Counted from the first letter of the stretch, positions 33,111-41,984 are shown. The stretch: DNA of 64,000 bases from LMUY01 sp964235495 (GCA_964235495.1 CAXSAX010000021.1:1-64000); one strand, 5' to 3'. Translations and numbers: made by a program. The notes: generated by a model not told the origin, from the sequence alone.

Positions 33111-33761
33111 CTAAACGGACGCCTCGCTGGCTGTATGCGCCTTCCGTCCCGCCGCGCTCAACCGGTAGGTGCCGCGCTCCACCCGCTCGAACCAGCCGTA
33201 CACGTTGCGCAGCAGGATGTCCGGCGCCTCCGGCACGGTGGCGGCCAGCGCCCGCGTCGTCGCCGGGCCGTGCTGCAAGGCGGCGGCGCAGGCCAGGGCG
33301 CGCTGGCGGTAGGCCGTCATGATCGCGCGCCCCACCGAGCCGCCCGGCGTCGGGTCGCCCTGGCGGCGGGCGTGCTCGCGCAGCAGGCGGGCGCGGCGGG
33401 GGGCGTTGGGGCGGGGGCGGTAGGACGCCGGGTCCGCCAGCACCTCCACCCTGGCCCCGTCCACCGCCAGCAGCCCCAGGCCGAGCAGGTGGCAGAGCTT
33501 GACCGCCCGGCGGTCGCGGTCCCGCCCGCGCCGAGTGCGGGGCACGGCCAGCCACACGGCGTCCGCCACCGCCATGCGGTCCGCCGCCTGCAGCAGCAGG
33601 TCGAGGGTGAAGCCGCGCTTCAGCTCGCACACCACCAGCACCGGCGGCTCGCCCGCGCGCACCGCCACCACGTCGCAGCCGCCCACCTCGCCCTTGGCGG
33701 TGAAGCCCTGCGCTTCGAGAAAGGCTTTCACGGCGGCGTAGAGCGCGGTTTCGGAGGCCAT
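33111..33761 (-). CDS. DUF2161 family protein, putative PD-(D/E)XK nuclease/phosphodiesterase
   Basis: Protein of 216 aa. The N-terminal half has a PD-(D/E)XK-like arrangement: GCDVVAV, then VVCELKRGFTLDLLLQAADR, giving D...E-x-K. A basic middle segment (about 85-140) is followed by a C-terminal winged-helix-like region (LLRNVYGWFERVERGTYRLS). The family is common in Rhodospirillales and Rhodobacterales but unassigned in function. The E-L-K site suggests metal-dependent phosphodiester cleavage. No restriction or defence partner is adjacent. Confidence 0.75.
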   Translation of the reverse strand: MASETALYAAVKAFLEAQGFTAKGEVGGCDVVAVRAGEPPVLVVCELKRGFTLDLLLQAADRMAVADAVWLAVPRTRRGRDRDRRAVKLCHLLGLGLLAVDGARVEVLADPASYRPRPNAPRRARLLREHARRQGDPTPGGSVGRAIMTAYRQRALACAAALQHGPATTRALAATVPEAPDILLRNVYGWFERVERGTYRLSAAGRKAHTASEASV

Positions 33762-33776
33762 GCCTTGCGCAGTCCT

Positions 33777-33802
33777 GTCCTCTGACGGGGTTTGGGGCGG
33801 AG
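33777..33802. repeat. fragment of the multi-hairpin intergenic repeat (copy 5)
   Basis: GTCCTCTG followed after four bases by a GG-TTGGGGCGGAG run matches the last third of copy 2 with few changes. It lies upstream of DUF2161, in a divergent gap rather than a convergent one, so this remnant is not a paired terminator. Confidence 0.4.
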
Positions 33803-33812
33803 TGGGTCAAGG

Positions 33813-33841
33813 TTCCGCTCGCCTCCTAAAGGCGAGTGGAA
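33813..33841. other. strong hairpin upstream of lactate permease gene
   Basis: An 11-bp stem (TTCCGCTCGCC / GGCGAGTGGAA, one G-U pair) encloses TCCTAAA. A second palindrome GGGGCGCCCC lies at 33853-33862. Both are in the 181-nt gap between DUF2161 and lldP and could be an operator or an attenuating leader structure. No T-run follows. Confidence 0.4.
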
Positions 33842-33942
33842 TACGCACGGAGGGGGCGCCCCGAATCTGCCCGCTAGTGGAACGCCGCGACATCGGATAC
33901 GCAACGGTGAGCTAATTCAAAAAGACCATCCGAGGAAACCCT

Positions 33943-35562
33943 ATGTTCCACCAGTTGCTGACGCCGGTCGCCGGCAGCCTGCCGCTTTCCTTTGCCGTCG
34001 CCATTCTGCCGATCGTCACCGTGCTGGTCATGCTGGGTGTGCTGCGCCGGCCGGCCTGGCAGGCCTCGCTGGGCGGGCTGGTCGTGGGCTTCCTGGTGGC
34101 GGTGCTGGCCTGGCGCTTCCCGGTCGGGCTGGCGCTGGAGAGCATCGCCGCCGGCGCGGTGTTCGGGCTGTGGCCCATCATGTGGATCGTGTTCAACGCC
34201 CTGCTGCTCTACAACATCGCCGTCGACTCCGGCCGTTTCGACGCGTTCCGGGACTGGATCCTCAACCACCTGCCGAACGACCGCCGGGTGGTGCTGGTGG
34301 TGATCGGCTTCTGCTTCGGCTGCCTGCTGGAAGGCATCTCCGGCTTCGGCACGCCCGTCGCCATTACCAGCGCGTTGCTGATCCTGGTCGGCTTCCCGCC
34401 GCTCGAGGCCCTGACGTTCACGCTAATCTTCAACACCGCCCCCGTGGCGTTCGGCGCGCTCGGAGCCCCGGTGACGGTGCTGGGCCAGGTCACGGGGCTG
34501 TCCCCGGTGACGCTGGGCGCCATGATCGGCCGCCAGCTGCCGTTCCTGGCCATGCTGCTGCCGTTCTACGTCATGGCGATCTACGGCGGCCTGCGCTCGG
34601 TGCGGGCGCTGTGGCCGGTGCTGCTGGTGGCCGGCGGCAGCTTCGCCGCCGGGCAGTTTGTGGCCTCCAACTATCTCGACTACGCGCTGACCGACGTGCT
34701 GTCCTCGCTCACCGCGCTGGTGGTGACGCTGCTGTTCCTGCAAGCCTGGCAGCCCGTCCCTGACCCGGCGTTCAGCGTGCGCGGCCGCATGGCGCTGCCA
34801 GTGGGCGCGGACGTGGTGCGGACCTCCAGCCCCGTGCCCGCCTGGCAGGGCTGGCTGCCCTGGGTCGTGGTCTCCGCCGTCGTGATCGCCTGGACCCACT
34901 TCAAGGTGTTCGCCATCAGCCAAAAGGCCATCGAGTGGCTTGGGCTGCACAACCAAGTGCTGATCACGCTCTACAAGGACCGGCCGTACGCCGCGGTCTG
35001 GACGTTCCAGCCGCTCGGCACCGGCACCGCCATCCTGCTGGCGGACCTCATCGTGGCAGCCTGCGTCGGCATGGGGCCGGCCCGGTTCGTGCGCGCCATC
35101 GTCGCCACCTGGCGGCAGAGCCGCATCGCCATCCTCACCGTGGCGCTGATCATCGGCCTGGCCTACCTGATGAACTACTCCGGGCTGAACTACACGCTGG
35201 GCCTGGGCGTCGCCTCCGTGGGTATCCTGTTCCCGCTGGTCTCGCCGTTCCTCGGCTGGGTGGCGGTGTTCCTGTCCGGCAGCGACACCTCCGGCAACGC
35301 CCTGTTCGGCAACTTGCAGGTGGTGGCGGCCAACCAGCTGGGGCTGAACCCGGTGCTGATCGCAGCCAGCAACTCCTCCGGCGGCGTGATGGGCAAGATG
35401 ATCTCGCCGCAGAACATCGCCACCGGCGTGTCGGTGACGGATCTCAAGGGCCAAGAGGGCGTGGTGTTCGCCCGCACGTTCAAGCACAGCATCGCGCTCA
35501 CCCTGTTGCTGGGCGGGCTGGTGGTGCTTCAGCAATACGTGCTGAGCTGGATGATTCCCTGA
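33943..35562 (+). CDS. lldP: L-lactate permease (LctP family)
   Basis: Proton-coupled L-lactate/glycolate importer in the inner membrane, 539 aa, usual length. Many hydrophobic helices are visible. Family blocks are GFCFGCLLEGISGFGTPVAI, FNTAPVAFGALGAPV and, near the C-terminus, GSDTSGNALFGNLQV and SSGGVMGKMISPQN. GAGGAAA precedes the ATG. No lldD or lldR neighbours, so regulation must come from elsewhere. Confidence 0.94.
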   Translation: MFHQLLTPVAGSLPLSFAVAILPIVTVLVMLGVLRRPAWQASLGGLVVGFLVAVLAWRFPVGLALESIAAGAVFGLWPIMWIVFNALLLYNIAVDSGRFDAFRDWILNHLPNDRRVVLVVIGFCFGCLLEGISGFGTPVAITSALLILVGFPPLEALTFTLIFNTAPVAFGALGAPVTVLGQVTGLSPVTLGAMIGRQLPFLAMLLPFYVMAIYGGLRSVRALWPVLLVAGGSFAAGQFVASNYLDYALTDVLSSLTALVVTLLFLQAWQPVPDPAFSVRGRMALPVGADVVRTSSPVPAWQGWLPWVVVSAVVIAWTHFKVFAISQKAIEWLGLHNQVLITLYKDRPYAAVWTFQPLGTGTAILLADLIVAACVGMGPARFVRAIVATWRQSRIAILTVALIIGLAYLMNYSGLNYTLGLGVASVGILFPLVSPFLGWVAVFLSGSDTSGNALFGNLQVVAANQLGLNPVLIAASNSSGGVMGKMISPQNIATGVSVTDLKGQEGVVFARTFKHSIALTLLLGGLVVLQQYVLSWMIP

Positions 35563-35569
35563 TGCTTTT

Positions 35570-35601
35570 CCCGCCCTCTGCTGCTTGCGGAAAAGGGCGG
35601 G
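35570..35601. terminator. candidate bidirectional terminator hairpin
   Basis: CCCGCCC (35570-35576) pairs with GGGCGGG (35595-35601) in the 91-nt gap between convergent lldP and the HAD gene. An alternative TTTTCC/GGAAAA pairing overlaps it. No strong T-run, so Rho-independent activity is uncertain. Confidence 0.4.
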
Positions 35602-35653
35602 GGTGAGAGCGGGCGAAGACCGCCGCTTGAGGCTCCTGCCGCGAAAAGCTGCG

Positions 35654-36325
35654 CTACTTCGCCGCCAGGGGCGACCGGTCGAACTGAGCCAGCAAATCCG
35701 CCGGGTCACGGTACACCGCGATGCACCCGGCCTCGCGCAGCTCCGCCTCGGACCAGCCGCCGCACAGCATCCCGATGCTGCGCAGCCCGGCCTTGCCCGC
35801 CGCCTCGGCGTCGTACGGCGTGTCGCCCACCACCACCGCGTCCGCCGCCTGCACCGCGTCACCCAGCTTGCGCAGGGCGGCCTGGAAGATGTCCGGGTGC
35901 GGCTTGCTCTTCTCCGCATCATTGGAGCTGGTCTCGATCTCGACCAGGTCCTCGATGTTGGTCAGCTTCTTATAAACCTGCAGCTCCTCGCCCTTGGCGG
36001 AGGAGGCCAGCGCGATGCGCAGCCCGGCGGCCTCGATGCGCTGGAGCAGCTCGCGCACCTGCGGGAAGGACTTGATCTGCGGCAGGTAGCGCTCCTGCAG
36101 GATGTCGCCGCGGCGCTTCTGCAGCGCCTCGCCCTTCGCCGCGATCTCCGCCTGGTCCAGGAACACCGGCAGCAGCTGGTCACCGCCCTTGCCGATCTGG
36201 CGGCGCGCATCCGCGAAGCTGACGGCGTGGCCGAACTCCCCGAACGCATCCACCCAGGCTTGGGCATGCAGCCCCACGCTGTCCACCAGGGTGCCGTCCA
36301 CGTCGAAGATCACTGCTTTGGGCAT
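35654..36325 (-). CDS. HAD-family phosphatase, phosphoglycolate phosphatase-like
   Basis: Haloacid-dehalogenase hydrolase of 223 aa. Motif I FDVDGTLVDS carries the nucleophilic aspartate. Motif II is ALASSAKG, with KPHPDIF and the motif IV VVGDTPYDAEAA aspartates after it. An alpha-helical cap (about 20-85) places it with phosphoglycolate phosphatase/beta-phosphoglucomutase-type enzymes. Start ATG 36325 behind AGGAG; the longer frame is intergenic. It follows denD by 55 nt on the same strand, so action on a C4 acid phosphate is possible but unproven. Confidence 0.82.
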   Translation of the reverse strand: MPKAVIFDVDGTLVDSVGLHAQAWVDAFGEFGHAVSFADARRQIGKGGDQLLPVFLDQAEIAAKGEALQKRRGDILQERYLPQIKSFPQVRELLQRIEAAGLRIALASSAKGEELQVYKKLTNIEDLVEIETSSNDAEKSKPHPDIFQAALRKLGDAVQAADAVVVGDTPYDAEAAGKAGLRSIGMLCGGWSEAELREAGCIAVYRDPADLLAQFDRSPLAAK

Positions 36326-36380
36326 GTCCGTCACTCCTGGCGACGTCCTGCCAACGCGGCCGGGGCGGTCCGGGTTCGGC

Positions 36381-37340
36381 TCAGCCAGCCTCCGCCACGA
36401 AGGCGCGCACGATGTCCTCGAAGCCGGCATCGGCGGTGAAGCCGAGCGCGCGGGCGGTCTCAGCGGAGAACGCGCCGGGCCAGGAGGCGACGATGGCCTC
36501 GACCGCCGGGTCCGCCTGCATCCGCACCCTGTCCGCCACCGCGTCCCCGCACACGCGGCGCAGCGCCCGCAGCATTTCCGCCACCGTGACGGACAGCCCC
36601 GGCATGTTGAGCACCCGGCGGGCCAGCGGCCCCGTCAGCGCCGCCGCCGGCAGATCCGCGCCGTGCAGGATATTGCGCACCGCCTGACCCGGCGACATCA
36701 CCCACAGCACCGTCTCCGCCGGCACCGGGCAGGTCGCCTCCACGCCGCGCACCGGCTCGCGGATGATGCCGCTGGCGAAGGAGGAGGCGGCGCGGTTGGG
36801 CAGGCCGGGGCGCACCACGACCGTGGGCATGCGCAGGCTGCGCCCGTCCACGAAGCCGCGGCGGCTGTAGTCGGCCAGCAGCAGGTCGCACACCGCCTTC
36901 TGCATCCCATACGAGCTGCGCGGCTCCCAGACCTGGCTGTCCGGCACCACGGCGGGCAACGCGCCGCCGAACACGGCGACCGAGCTGGTGGTGACCAGCC
37001 GCGCGCCGGGGGCTACAGCGCGGACGCGGTCCAGCACCGCCTGGAACGCGCGCAGGTTGACCGCCATGCCGAGGTCGAACTCCTGCTCCGCCTGGCCGGA
37101 CACGATGGCAGCCAGGTGGAACACGACGGAGGTCTGCCCGTCGATCACGGCGGCGACCTGGGCGGGATCGGTGATGTCCCCGGCGACGGCGCGGACGCGC
37201 CCGTCAGGTGCATCGTCCCGCGTCACGTCAAAGGCGGTGACCTGCTCGATCGGCTCGCCGCACAGGCTGCCGCGGTCGAGCAGGGCGCGGATCAGCCGGC
37301 GGCCCAGGAAGCCGTTGGCCCCGGTGACGACGATGCGCAT
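36381..37340 (-). CDS. denD: NAD-dependent epimerase/dehydrogenase, D-erythronate dehydrogenase-like
   Basis: Extended-SDR protein of 319 aa. TGANGFLGRRL is the cofactor loop; the catalytic residues are TTSSVAVFGG serines and YGMQK (Tyr144, Lys148). The sequence RMPTVVVRPGLPNRAASSFAS and LWVMSPGQAVRNILH is typical of DenD, which oxidises D-erythronate at C2 for entry into central metabolism. The kinase and isomerase partners of that pathway (OtnK, OtnC, OtnI) are absent here. ATG 37340 behind AGGAGAGG. Confidence 0.78.
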   Translation of the reverse strand: MRIVVTGANGFLGRRLIRALLDRGSLCGEPIEQVTAFDVTRDDAPDGRVRAVAGDITDPAQVAAVIDGQTSVVFHLAAIVSGQAEQEFDLGMAVNLRAFQAVLDRVRAVAPGARLVTTSSVAVFGGALPAVVPDSQVWEPRSSYGMQKAVCDLLLADYSRRGFVDGRSLRMPTVVVRPGLPNRAASSFASGIIREPVRGVEATCPVPAETVLWVMSPGQAVRNILHGADLPAAALTGPLARRVLNMPGLSVTVAEMLRALRRVCGDAVADRVRMQADPAVEAIVASWPGAFSAETARALGFTADAGFEDIVRAFVAEAG

Positions 37341-37472
37341 GGTTGTCCTCTCCTTTCGGGCTGGTATTCGCATTCCGTCCGTCGCAAGGGTGTCGAGGCC
37401 TGCCTTGCAGTGTACTCCCGGCGCATGTGAGGCATTGTGACTGAGAAGCTGCGTATCGATAAGCAGTTCGTT

Positions 37473-38677
37473 CTACGTTCCCACATGCGGACAGAGTCTC
37501 AGCAACTCCTGCATGTAGGCCGCGAACGCGTCCGCCGCCTCCTGGCTGCGGATCATCACCACGTTCTCGGCGTTGCGGGTCGCGTTGCTGGAGAAGTTGA
37601 AGCGCCGGTCACCACCGTCGCATCGCACACCGCCAGCTTGTCGTGCATGAAGCTGTGCGGCGTGTCGGCGCCGTAGGGCAGCGACGGCTTGGAGTGCATC
37701 AGCGGGGCCAGGGCGGCGAACAGCTGCGCCTTGCCCTGCGCAGGACTTCCCTTGCCGCTGCCAGCCTTGGACCAGTCCTTTACCACACCCGCCATCTCCG
37801 ACCCGTCGAACACCCCCCCGAACTTCGCCACCTGGTGCGCCCGGTCGGCCATGGAGCCGAGCACCGCACCCGACGAGATCACCATGCAGGCCACCAGCAG
37901 CCGGTTCTTCGCGGCGCCGATCGCCGAGGCGATGTCCGTGTCGATTTGCCGGCCCTGGCCCGGCGAGAACGCCACTCGCACTTGCATGCCGTCGATCGTC
38001 ACCGTGCCCGTGTCGTCCCGGCCGGAGTTGGCGATCTTGCCGCTGTCCCACATCTCGCCGAAATCGTTGGCGTAGAACCGCGCCAGCTCGGGGGCGCGCT
38101 CGAACACGACGATGGCGTTCTCCTGCAGGGACCACGCGTCGTTGGTGAAGTTGGTCGAGCCGGTCAGCACGGCAGCGCTCGGCAGGGTGCCGTCCTGCAC
38201 GATGTACTTGCTGTGCATCAGCTGCGCGCCGGGGTCGATCGGCTCGCCGTGCACCGGCGGCTCCAGCTCGGCCGTGTCCTCGATGCCGCGGCGCAGCACC
38301 GCCGGGTGCATCCGGCCCACGAAGGCAGCGGTGCCAGGCGGCGCGGGGTCGTCGCCCAAGGCTGCGAACACGTCCGGCGTGCGGTCCGTCCTGGCGTGGT
38401 GGTAGGCGATGCGCACGTCCAACCCGGCGGCGGCGCGCTCGTTCAGCGCGCCGACCAGCAGCTCGCCCGCTTGGCCGGCGAGGCGGAAATCGTAAATGGC
38501 GATGTGTAGGCTGAACGTGGCCGCACGGATGAAGTCGGCGAGGATGCGGCCCACCGCCACGGCCTGCGCGTCCTGCTCCGGGGTGGCGGGGGCGCCGGCC
38601 TTGACCGTCCCCACCTGATTCAGCAGATGGGCGGTGATCTGCTTGGCCGGCCCGAACTGGTGCGTTTGCAAGCCCAT
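37473..38677 (-). pseudogene. phospholipase D-like protein, frameshifted near the 3' end
   Basis: The gene encodes two HKD half-sites. The first is intact: HSKYIVQDG then GSTNFTNDA. In the second, HDKLAVCD is in the original frame but its partner FNFSSNATRNAEN continues in the next frame. Between the codons for GG/TG and FNF only GC remains at 37602-37603, where three bases (giving Gly-Ser) are expected. A single-base deletion therefore removes the last 40-odd residues and breaks the second active half-site. The original frame would read on to 37556. Start ATG 38677 behind GGAG. Either a real inactivation or a sequencing error. Confidence 0.8.
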
Positions 38678-38830
38678 TTTGGATGCTCCGTTGTGCGACG
38701 GTGACAAAGTGCGGCAGCGCGGGCCGACTTTGCGTGAAACATCGGTGGCATCCACACGCCATGGCACCCGCTGCCGCAGCGCAGCAGGCGCATGCTTGAC
38801 CTGCCCCGCCCCGGGAGCCACTTAACCGCC

Positions 38831-39811
38831 ATGTCCACCCGCGTCCTCATCGACCACCGTGCCGGCGGCATTCTCCGGGACACGGAGGCCAGGGCCCTCC
38901 GGCATCCGGAGAAGGCCAATCGCCCGGATGCGCCCGCCTTGCGCAAGCCGGACTGGATTCGCGTGCGCGCGCCCAACCACCCGACCTACCACGAGACCCG
39001 GGCGCTGATGCGGGAGAACCGCCTCGTCACCGTGTGCGAGGAGGCCGCCTGCCCCAACATCGGCGAGTGCTGGTCCCAGCGCCACGCCACCATGATGATC
39101 ATGGGTGGCACCTGCACCCGCGCCTGCGCCTTCTGCAACGTCGCCACCGGACAGCCGGACCCGCTGGACGCCACGGAGCCGGCCCGGGTGGCGGACGCGG
39201 TGGCCAAGCTCGGCCTGCGCCACGTCGTCATCACCTCGGTGGACCGGGATGACCTGCCGGACGGCGGCGCAGCCCACATCGCCGCCGTGATCCGCGCCAT
39301 CCGCGCCGCCGCGCCGGGCACCACGGTCGAGGTGCTGACGCCCGACTTCCTGCGCAAGCCGGGCGCCGTCGAGCTGGTGGTGGCGGCCCGGCCGGACGTG
39401 TTTAACCACAACCTGGAGACGGTGCCGCGGCTATACCCGGCCATCCGGCCCGGCGCGCGCTACTTCCAGTCCCTGCGACTGCTGGACCAGGTCAAGGCGC
39501 TGGATCGGACCATCTTTACCAAGTCCGGCATGATGGTGGGCCTGGGCGAGGCCAAGGGCGAGATCGGCCAGGTGATGGACGACATGCGGATGGCCGACGT
39601 GGACTTCCTCACCCTCGGCCAATATTTGCAGCCAACGCCGAAGCACGCCGCGGTGGACCGCTTCGTGACGCCGGACGAATTCGCCGGCTATGCCAGCCTG
39701 GCCCGCGCCAAGGGCTTCCTGATGGTGTCCGCCACCCCGCTCACCCGCTCGTCCTACCACGCCGACAGCGACTTCGCCGCCTTGCAGGCCGCCCGCAGGA
39801 GCCACCCCTAA
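38831..39811 (+). CDS. lipA: lipoyl synthase
   Basis: Radical-SAM enzyme inserting two sulfurs into protein-bound octanoyl groups, 326 aa. The auxiliary-cluster cysteines are in CEEAACPNIGEC, the radical-SAM triad in CTRACAFC, and the conserved C-terminal RSSYHA completes the auxiliary cluster ligation. NHNLETVPRLYP and LGQYLQPT are family hallmarks. ATG 38831. The next gene starts directly at the stop codon, the common lipA-ratA arrangement of alphaproteobacteria. Confidence 0.97.
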   Translation: MSTRVLIDHRAGGILRDTEARALRHPEKANRPDAPALRKPDWIRVRAPNHPTYHETRALMRENRLVTVCEEAACPNIGECWSQRHATMMIMGGTCTRACAFCNVATGQPDPLDATEPARVADAVAKLGLRHVVITSVDRDDLPDGGAAHIAAVIRAIRAAAPGTTVEVLTPDFLRKPGAVELVVAARPDVFNHNLETVPRLYPAIRPGARYFQSLRLLDQVKALDRTIFTKSGMMVGLGEAKGEIGQVMDDMRMADVDFLTLGQYLQPTPKHAAVDRFVTPDEFAGYASLARAKGFLMVSATPLTRSSYHADSDFAALQAARRSHP

Positions 39812-40285
39812 GTGCCGACCCACGCCGAGCATAAACTGGTGCCCTACACCGCCGAGCAGATGTTCGACCTAGTGGCCGACGTGGGGCACTACCACGACTT
39901 CTTGCCCTGGTGTGCTGCCTCCGTGGTGAAGAGCCGCACGGAGACCGACCTGGAGGCGGACCTCAAGATCGGCTTCGGGCCGTTCCGCGAGGGCTTCACC
40001 AGCCGGGTGGTGCTGGACCGCCCTCACACGGTGAACGTGAAGTATGAGGACGGCCCGTTCCGCTATCTGAATAACCAGTGGACCTTCACCCCGGTGAACA
40101 ACGGCTGCCGGGTTGACTTTTTCGTCGATTTCGAGTTCCGCAGCCGCATGCTGCAATCCGCGATCGGCGTCGTGTTCAACCAGGCGGTGCAGGCCATGGT
40201 CAACGCGTTCCTCAAGCGGGCCCGGACGATCTACGGGCGGCCCACCGCCACCGTGAGCGTCACCCCCGTGCCGGCCAAGGCCTGA
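39812..40285 (+). CDS. RatA/Coq10-like START-domain protein
   Basis: Protein of 157 aa. YTAEQMFDLVADVGHYHDFLPW begins the polyketide-cyclase/START fold that in Coq10 binds ubiquinone; VDFFVDFEFRSRML and FNQAVQAMVNAFLKRA follow. Role is most likely quinone handling in respiration. The E. coli RatA toxin activity should not be assumed. Start is GTG immediately after the lipA TAA; its stop overlaps the aldolase ATG by 1 nt. Confidence 0.88.
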   Translation: MPTHAEHKLVPYTAEQMFDLVADVGHYHDFLPWCAASVVKSRTETDLEADLKIGFGPFREGFTSRVVLDRPHTVNVKYEDGPFRYLNNQWTFTPVNNGCRVDFFVDFEFRSRMLQSAIGVVFNQAVQAMVNAFLKRARTIYGRPTATVSVTPVPAKA

Positions 40286-41346
40286 TGACCTACGCCCCGC
40301 CGCCGCACCGCTCCGGCGTGCCGGTCCGCGTCAACCTGTACTCGGACACCCAGACCCGGCCCAGCGCCGCCATGAAAGCCGCCATGATGGAGGCGGAGGT
40401 CGGCGACGAGCAGAACGGCGACGACCCCACCATCAACCGGCTGTGCGAGCGGATGGCCGCCCTGCTCGGCAAGCAGGCGGCGATGTTCCTGCCCACGGGG
40501 ACGATGTGCAATCAGGTCGCCATCCTGGTGCAGTGCCGCCCTGGCGACGAGATTCTGGCGCACTACACCGCCCACATCCTGACCAGCGAGGGCGGCGCGC
40601 CGGGTGCGCTCGCCGGCGCCAGCATCACCGGGCTGCCCGGCCCGGACGGCCGGTTTGATGCCGACGCGGTGCGCGCTGCGATCCGGCCGCGCTCGCGCTA
40701 CAGCCCGCCGCAGGCCATGCTCGCCACCGAGCAGACCGCCAACTTCGGCGGCGGCACCGTCTGGAGCCCGGACGCGCTGAACGAGGTGGCCGCGGTGGCG
40801 CACGAGCACGGCCTAGTTACCCACATGGATGGGGCGCGGCTGATGAACGCCGTCGTCGCCACGGGGGTGCCGGCGGCCGAGATGGTGGCAGGCTACGACA
40901 CGGTGTGGCTGGACTTCACCAAGGGGCTGGGGGCGCCGCTGGGCGCCGTGCTGGCCGGCACGGAAGCATTTATCGGCGAGGCCTGGCGCTGGAAGCAGCG
41001 CATGGGCGGGGCGCTGCGCCAGGGTGGACTGTGCGCCGCCGCCTGCCTACACGCGCTGGACCACAACATCGACCGGCTGGCCGAGGACCACGTCAACGCC
41101 AAGGCGCTGGCGCGCGGCCTGGCGCAGGTGCCGGGGCTGGCGGTACGTGCGCCGGAAACCAACCTGGTCTACATCGACACCTCGGACGCCGGGTTTGACG
41201 CCGACGAGCTGGCCCGGCGGGCCGCACATCATGGCGTGTTGATTTCGGTCATGGGGCATCATATGGCTCGTGCTTGCACCCATCTCGACGTGTCCGCCGC
41301 GCAGGTGGAGGATGCTTTGGGCGTGTTCCGCGCCGTCGCCGCCTGA
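40285..41346 (+). CDS. low-specificity L-threonine aldolase
   Basis: PLP enzyme cleaving L-threonine or allo-threonine to glycine and acetaldehyde, 353 aa. NLYSDTQTRPS and VGDEQNGDDPTINRL open the substrate region. HMDGARLMNA provides the PLP-ring aspartate, and the Schiff-base lysine is in DFTKGLGAPLG (about residue 213). Beta-eliminating lyase/aldolase fold is complete. TGATG overlap with the preceding gene. Confidence 0.9.
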   Translation: MTYAPPPHRSGVPVRVNLYSDTQTRPSAAMKAAMMEAEVGDEQNGDDPTINRLCERMAALLGKQAAMFLPTGTMCNQVAILVQCRPGDEILAHYTAHILTSEGGAPGALAGASITGLPGPDGRFDADAVRAAIRPRSRYSPPQAMLATEQTANFGGGTVWSPDALNEVAAVAHEHGLVTHMDGARLMNAVVATGVPAAEMVAGYDTVWLDFTKGLGAPLGAVLAGTEAFIGEAWRWKQRMGGALRQGGLCAAACLHALDHNIDRLAEDHVNAKALARGLAQVPGLAVRAPETNLVYIDTSDAGFDADELARRAAHHGVLISVMGHHMARACTHLDVSAAQVEDALGVFRAVAA

Positions 41347-41366
41347 TGTCCTTGTAGGAGCTGCTC

Positions 41367-41732
41367 ATGCGTTGGTCTGCCGCCGCCCTCTTCCTCCTGC
41401 TCACCGGCGCCGCCCAGGCGCAGGCGCCGCTCACCGGGACCACGGCGCCGCTCGGCTCCCCCACCGTCGGCGGCGACCAGGCAGCCCCGGTAGCGGCTCC
41501 CTCCGGGCCGGCCCCCAAGCATCACCGCCGCACGCTGGAGCAGCGGTTCGATGAGGCCAACACCACCCATGACGGCCACCTGACGGAAGAGCAGGCCCGC
41601 GCCAGCATGCCGTCTGTGGCGCGGGACTTCGCGGCGATCGACACCGGCCACGCCGGCTACGTGACCCTGCAGCAGATTAAGGACCACACCCACGCCAAGC
41701 GCGCCGCCCGCCGCGCCGCCAAGGCGCAGTGA
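41367..41732 (+). CDS. secreted EF-hand-like small protein
   Basis: Exported 121-aa protein with a signal peptide ending in GAAQAQA, an Ala/Pro-rich segment to about residue 50, and two degenerate EF-hand loops: DEANTTHDGHLTEE (close to D-x-N-x-D-G) and AAIDTGHAGYVTLQQ. The first looks able to bind calcium; the second lacks several ligands. Lys/Arg/Ala-rich C-terminus. Function unknown. Confidence 0.75.
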   Translation: MRWSAAALFLLLTGAAQAQAPLTGTTAPLGSPTVGGDQAAPVAAPSGPAPKHHRRTLEQRFDEANTTHDGHLTEEQARASMPSVARDFAAIDTGHAGYVTLQQIKDHTHAKRAARRAAKAQ

Positions 41733-41736
41733 CGGG

Positions 41737-41913
41737 GTGGCGGACGAGTCCGGCTCGGCGGAGGCGGTGGCGTTCCGCCTGATGGAGAAGGTGCTGCAGA
41801 CCAGCCCGGCGCTGCGCAAGGAGGAGTTGCTGAAGCTGTACGCCGAGTGCCTGGCGACGGTGCGCGGCCCGGTGGCCGAGGACCTATTGGCCGCCCTCAG
41901 CCTGGAAGAGTGA
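41737..41913 (+). CDS. small conserved-looking hypothetical protein (58 aa)
   Basis: Starts at GTG 41737, only 4 nt after the EF-hand gene, and encodes an acidic helical protein (AFRLMEKVLQTSPALRKEEL, ending in LLAALSLEE). Codon use is as GC3-rich as in its neighbours, supporting a real gene. No known family. Position suggests co-transcription with the preceding gene. Confidence 0.5.
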   Translation: MADESGSAEAVAFRLMEKVLQTSPALRKEELLKLYAECLATVRGPVAEDLLAALSLEE

Positions 41914-41984
41914 CGCCGGACGCAGCCGTTGCATCCCGCGCCCCGCGCCTGCGTTGCAATGCCACATCGATGGAGGCTGGCGGC

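Noticed and set aside
38724..38740. GCGTGAAACA resembling half of a parS site
   Set aside because: Only one arm matches; the other half lacks TGTTTCAC, unlike the 15/16 site at 50107.
39812..40285. Reading the START-domain gene as a toxin of a toxin-antitoxin system
   Set aside because: Homologues beside lipA are Coq10-like quinone-binding proteins; no partner antitoxin gene adjoins.
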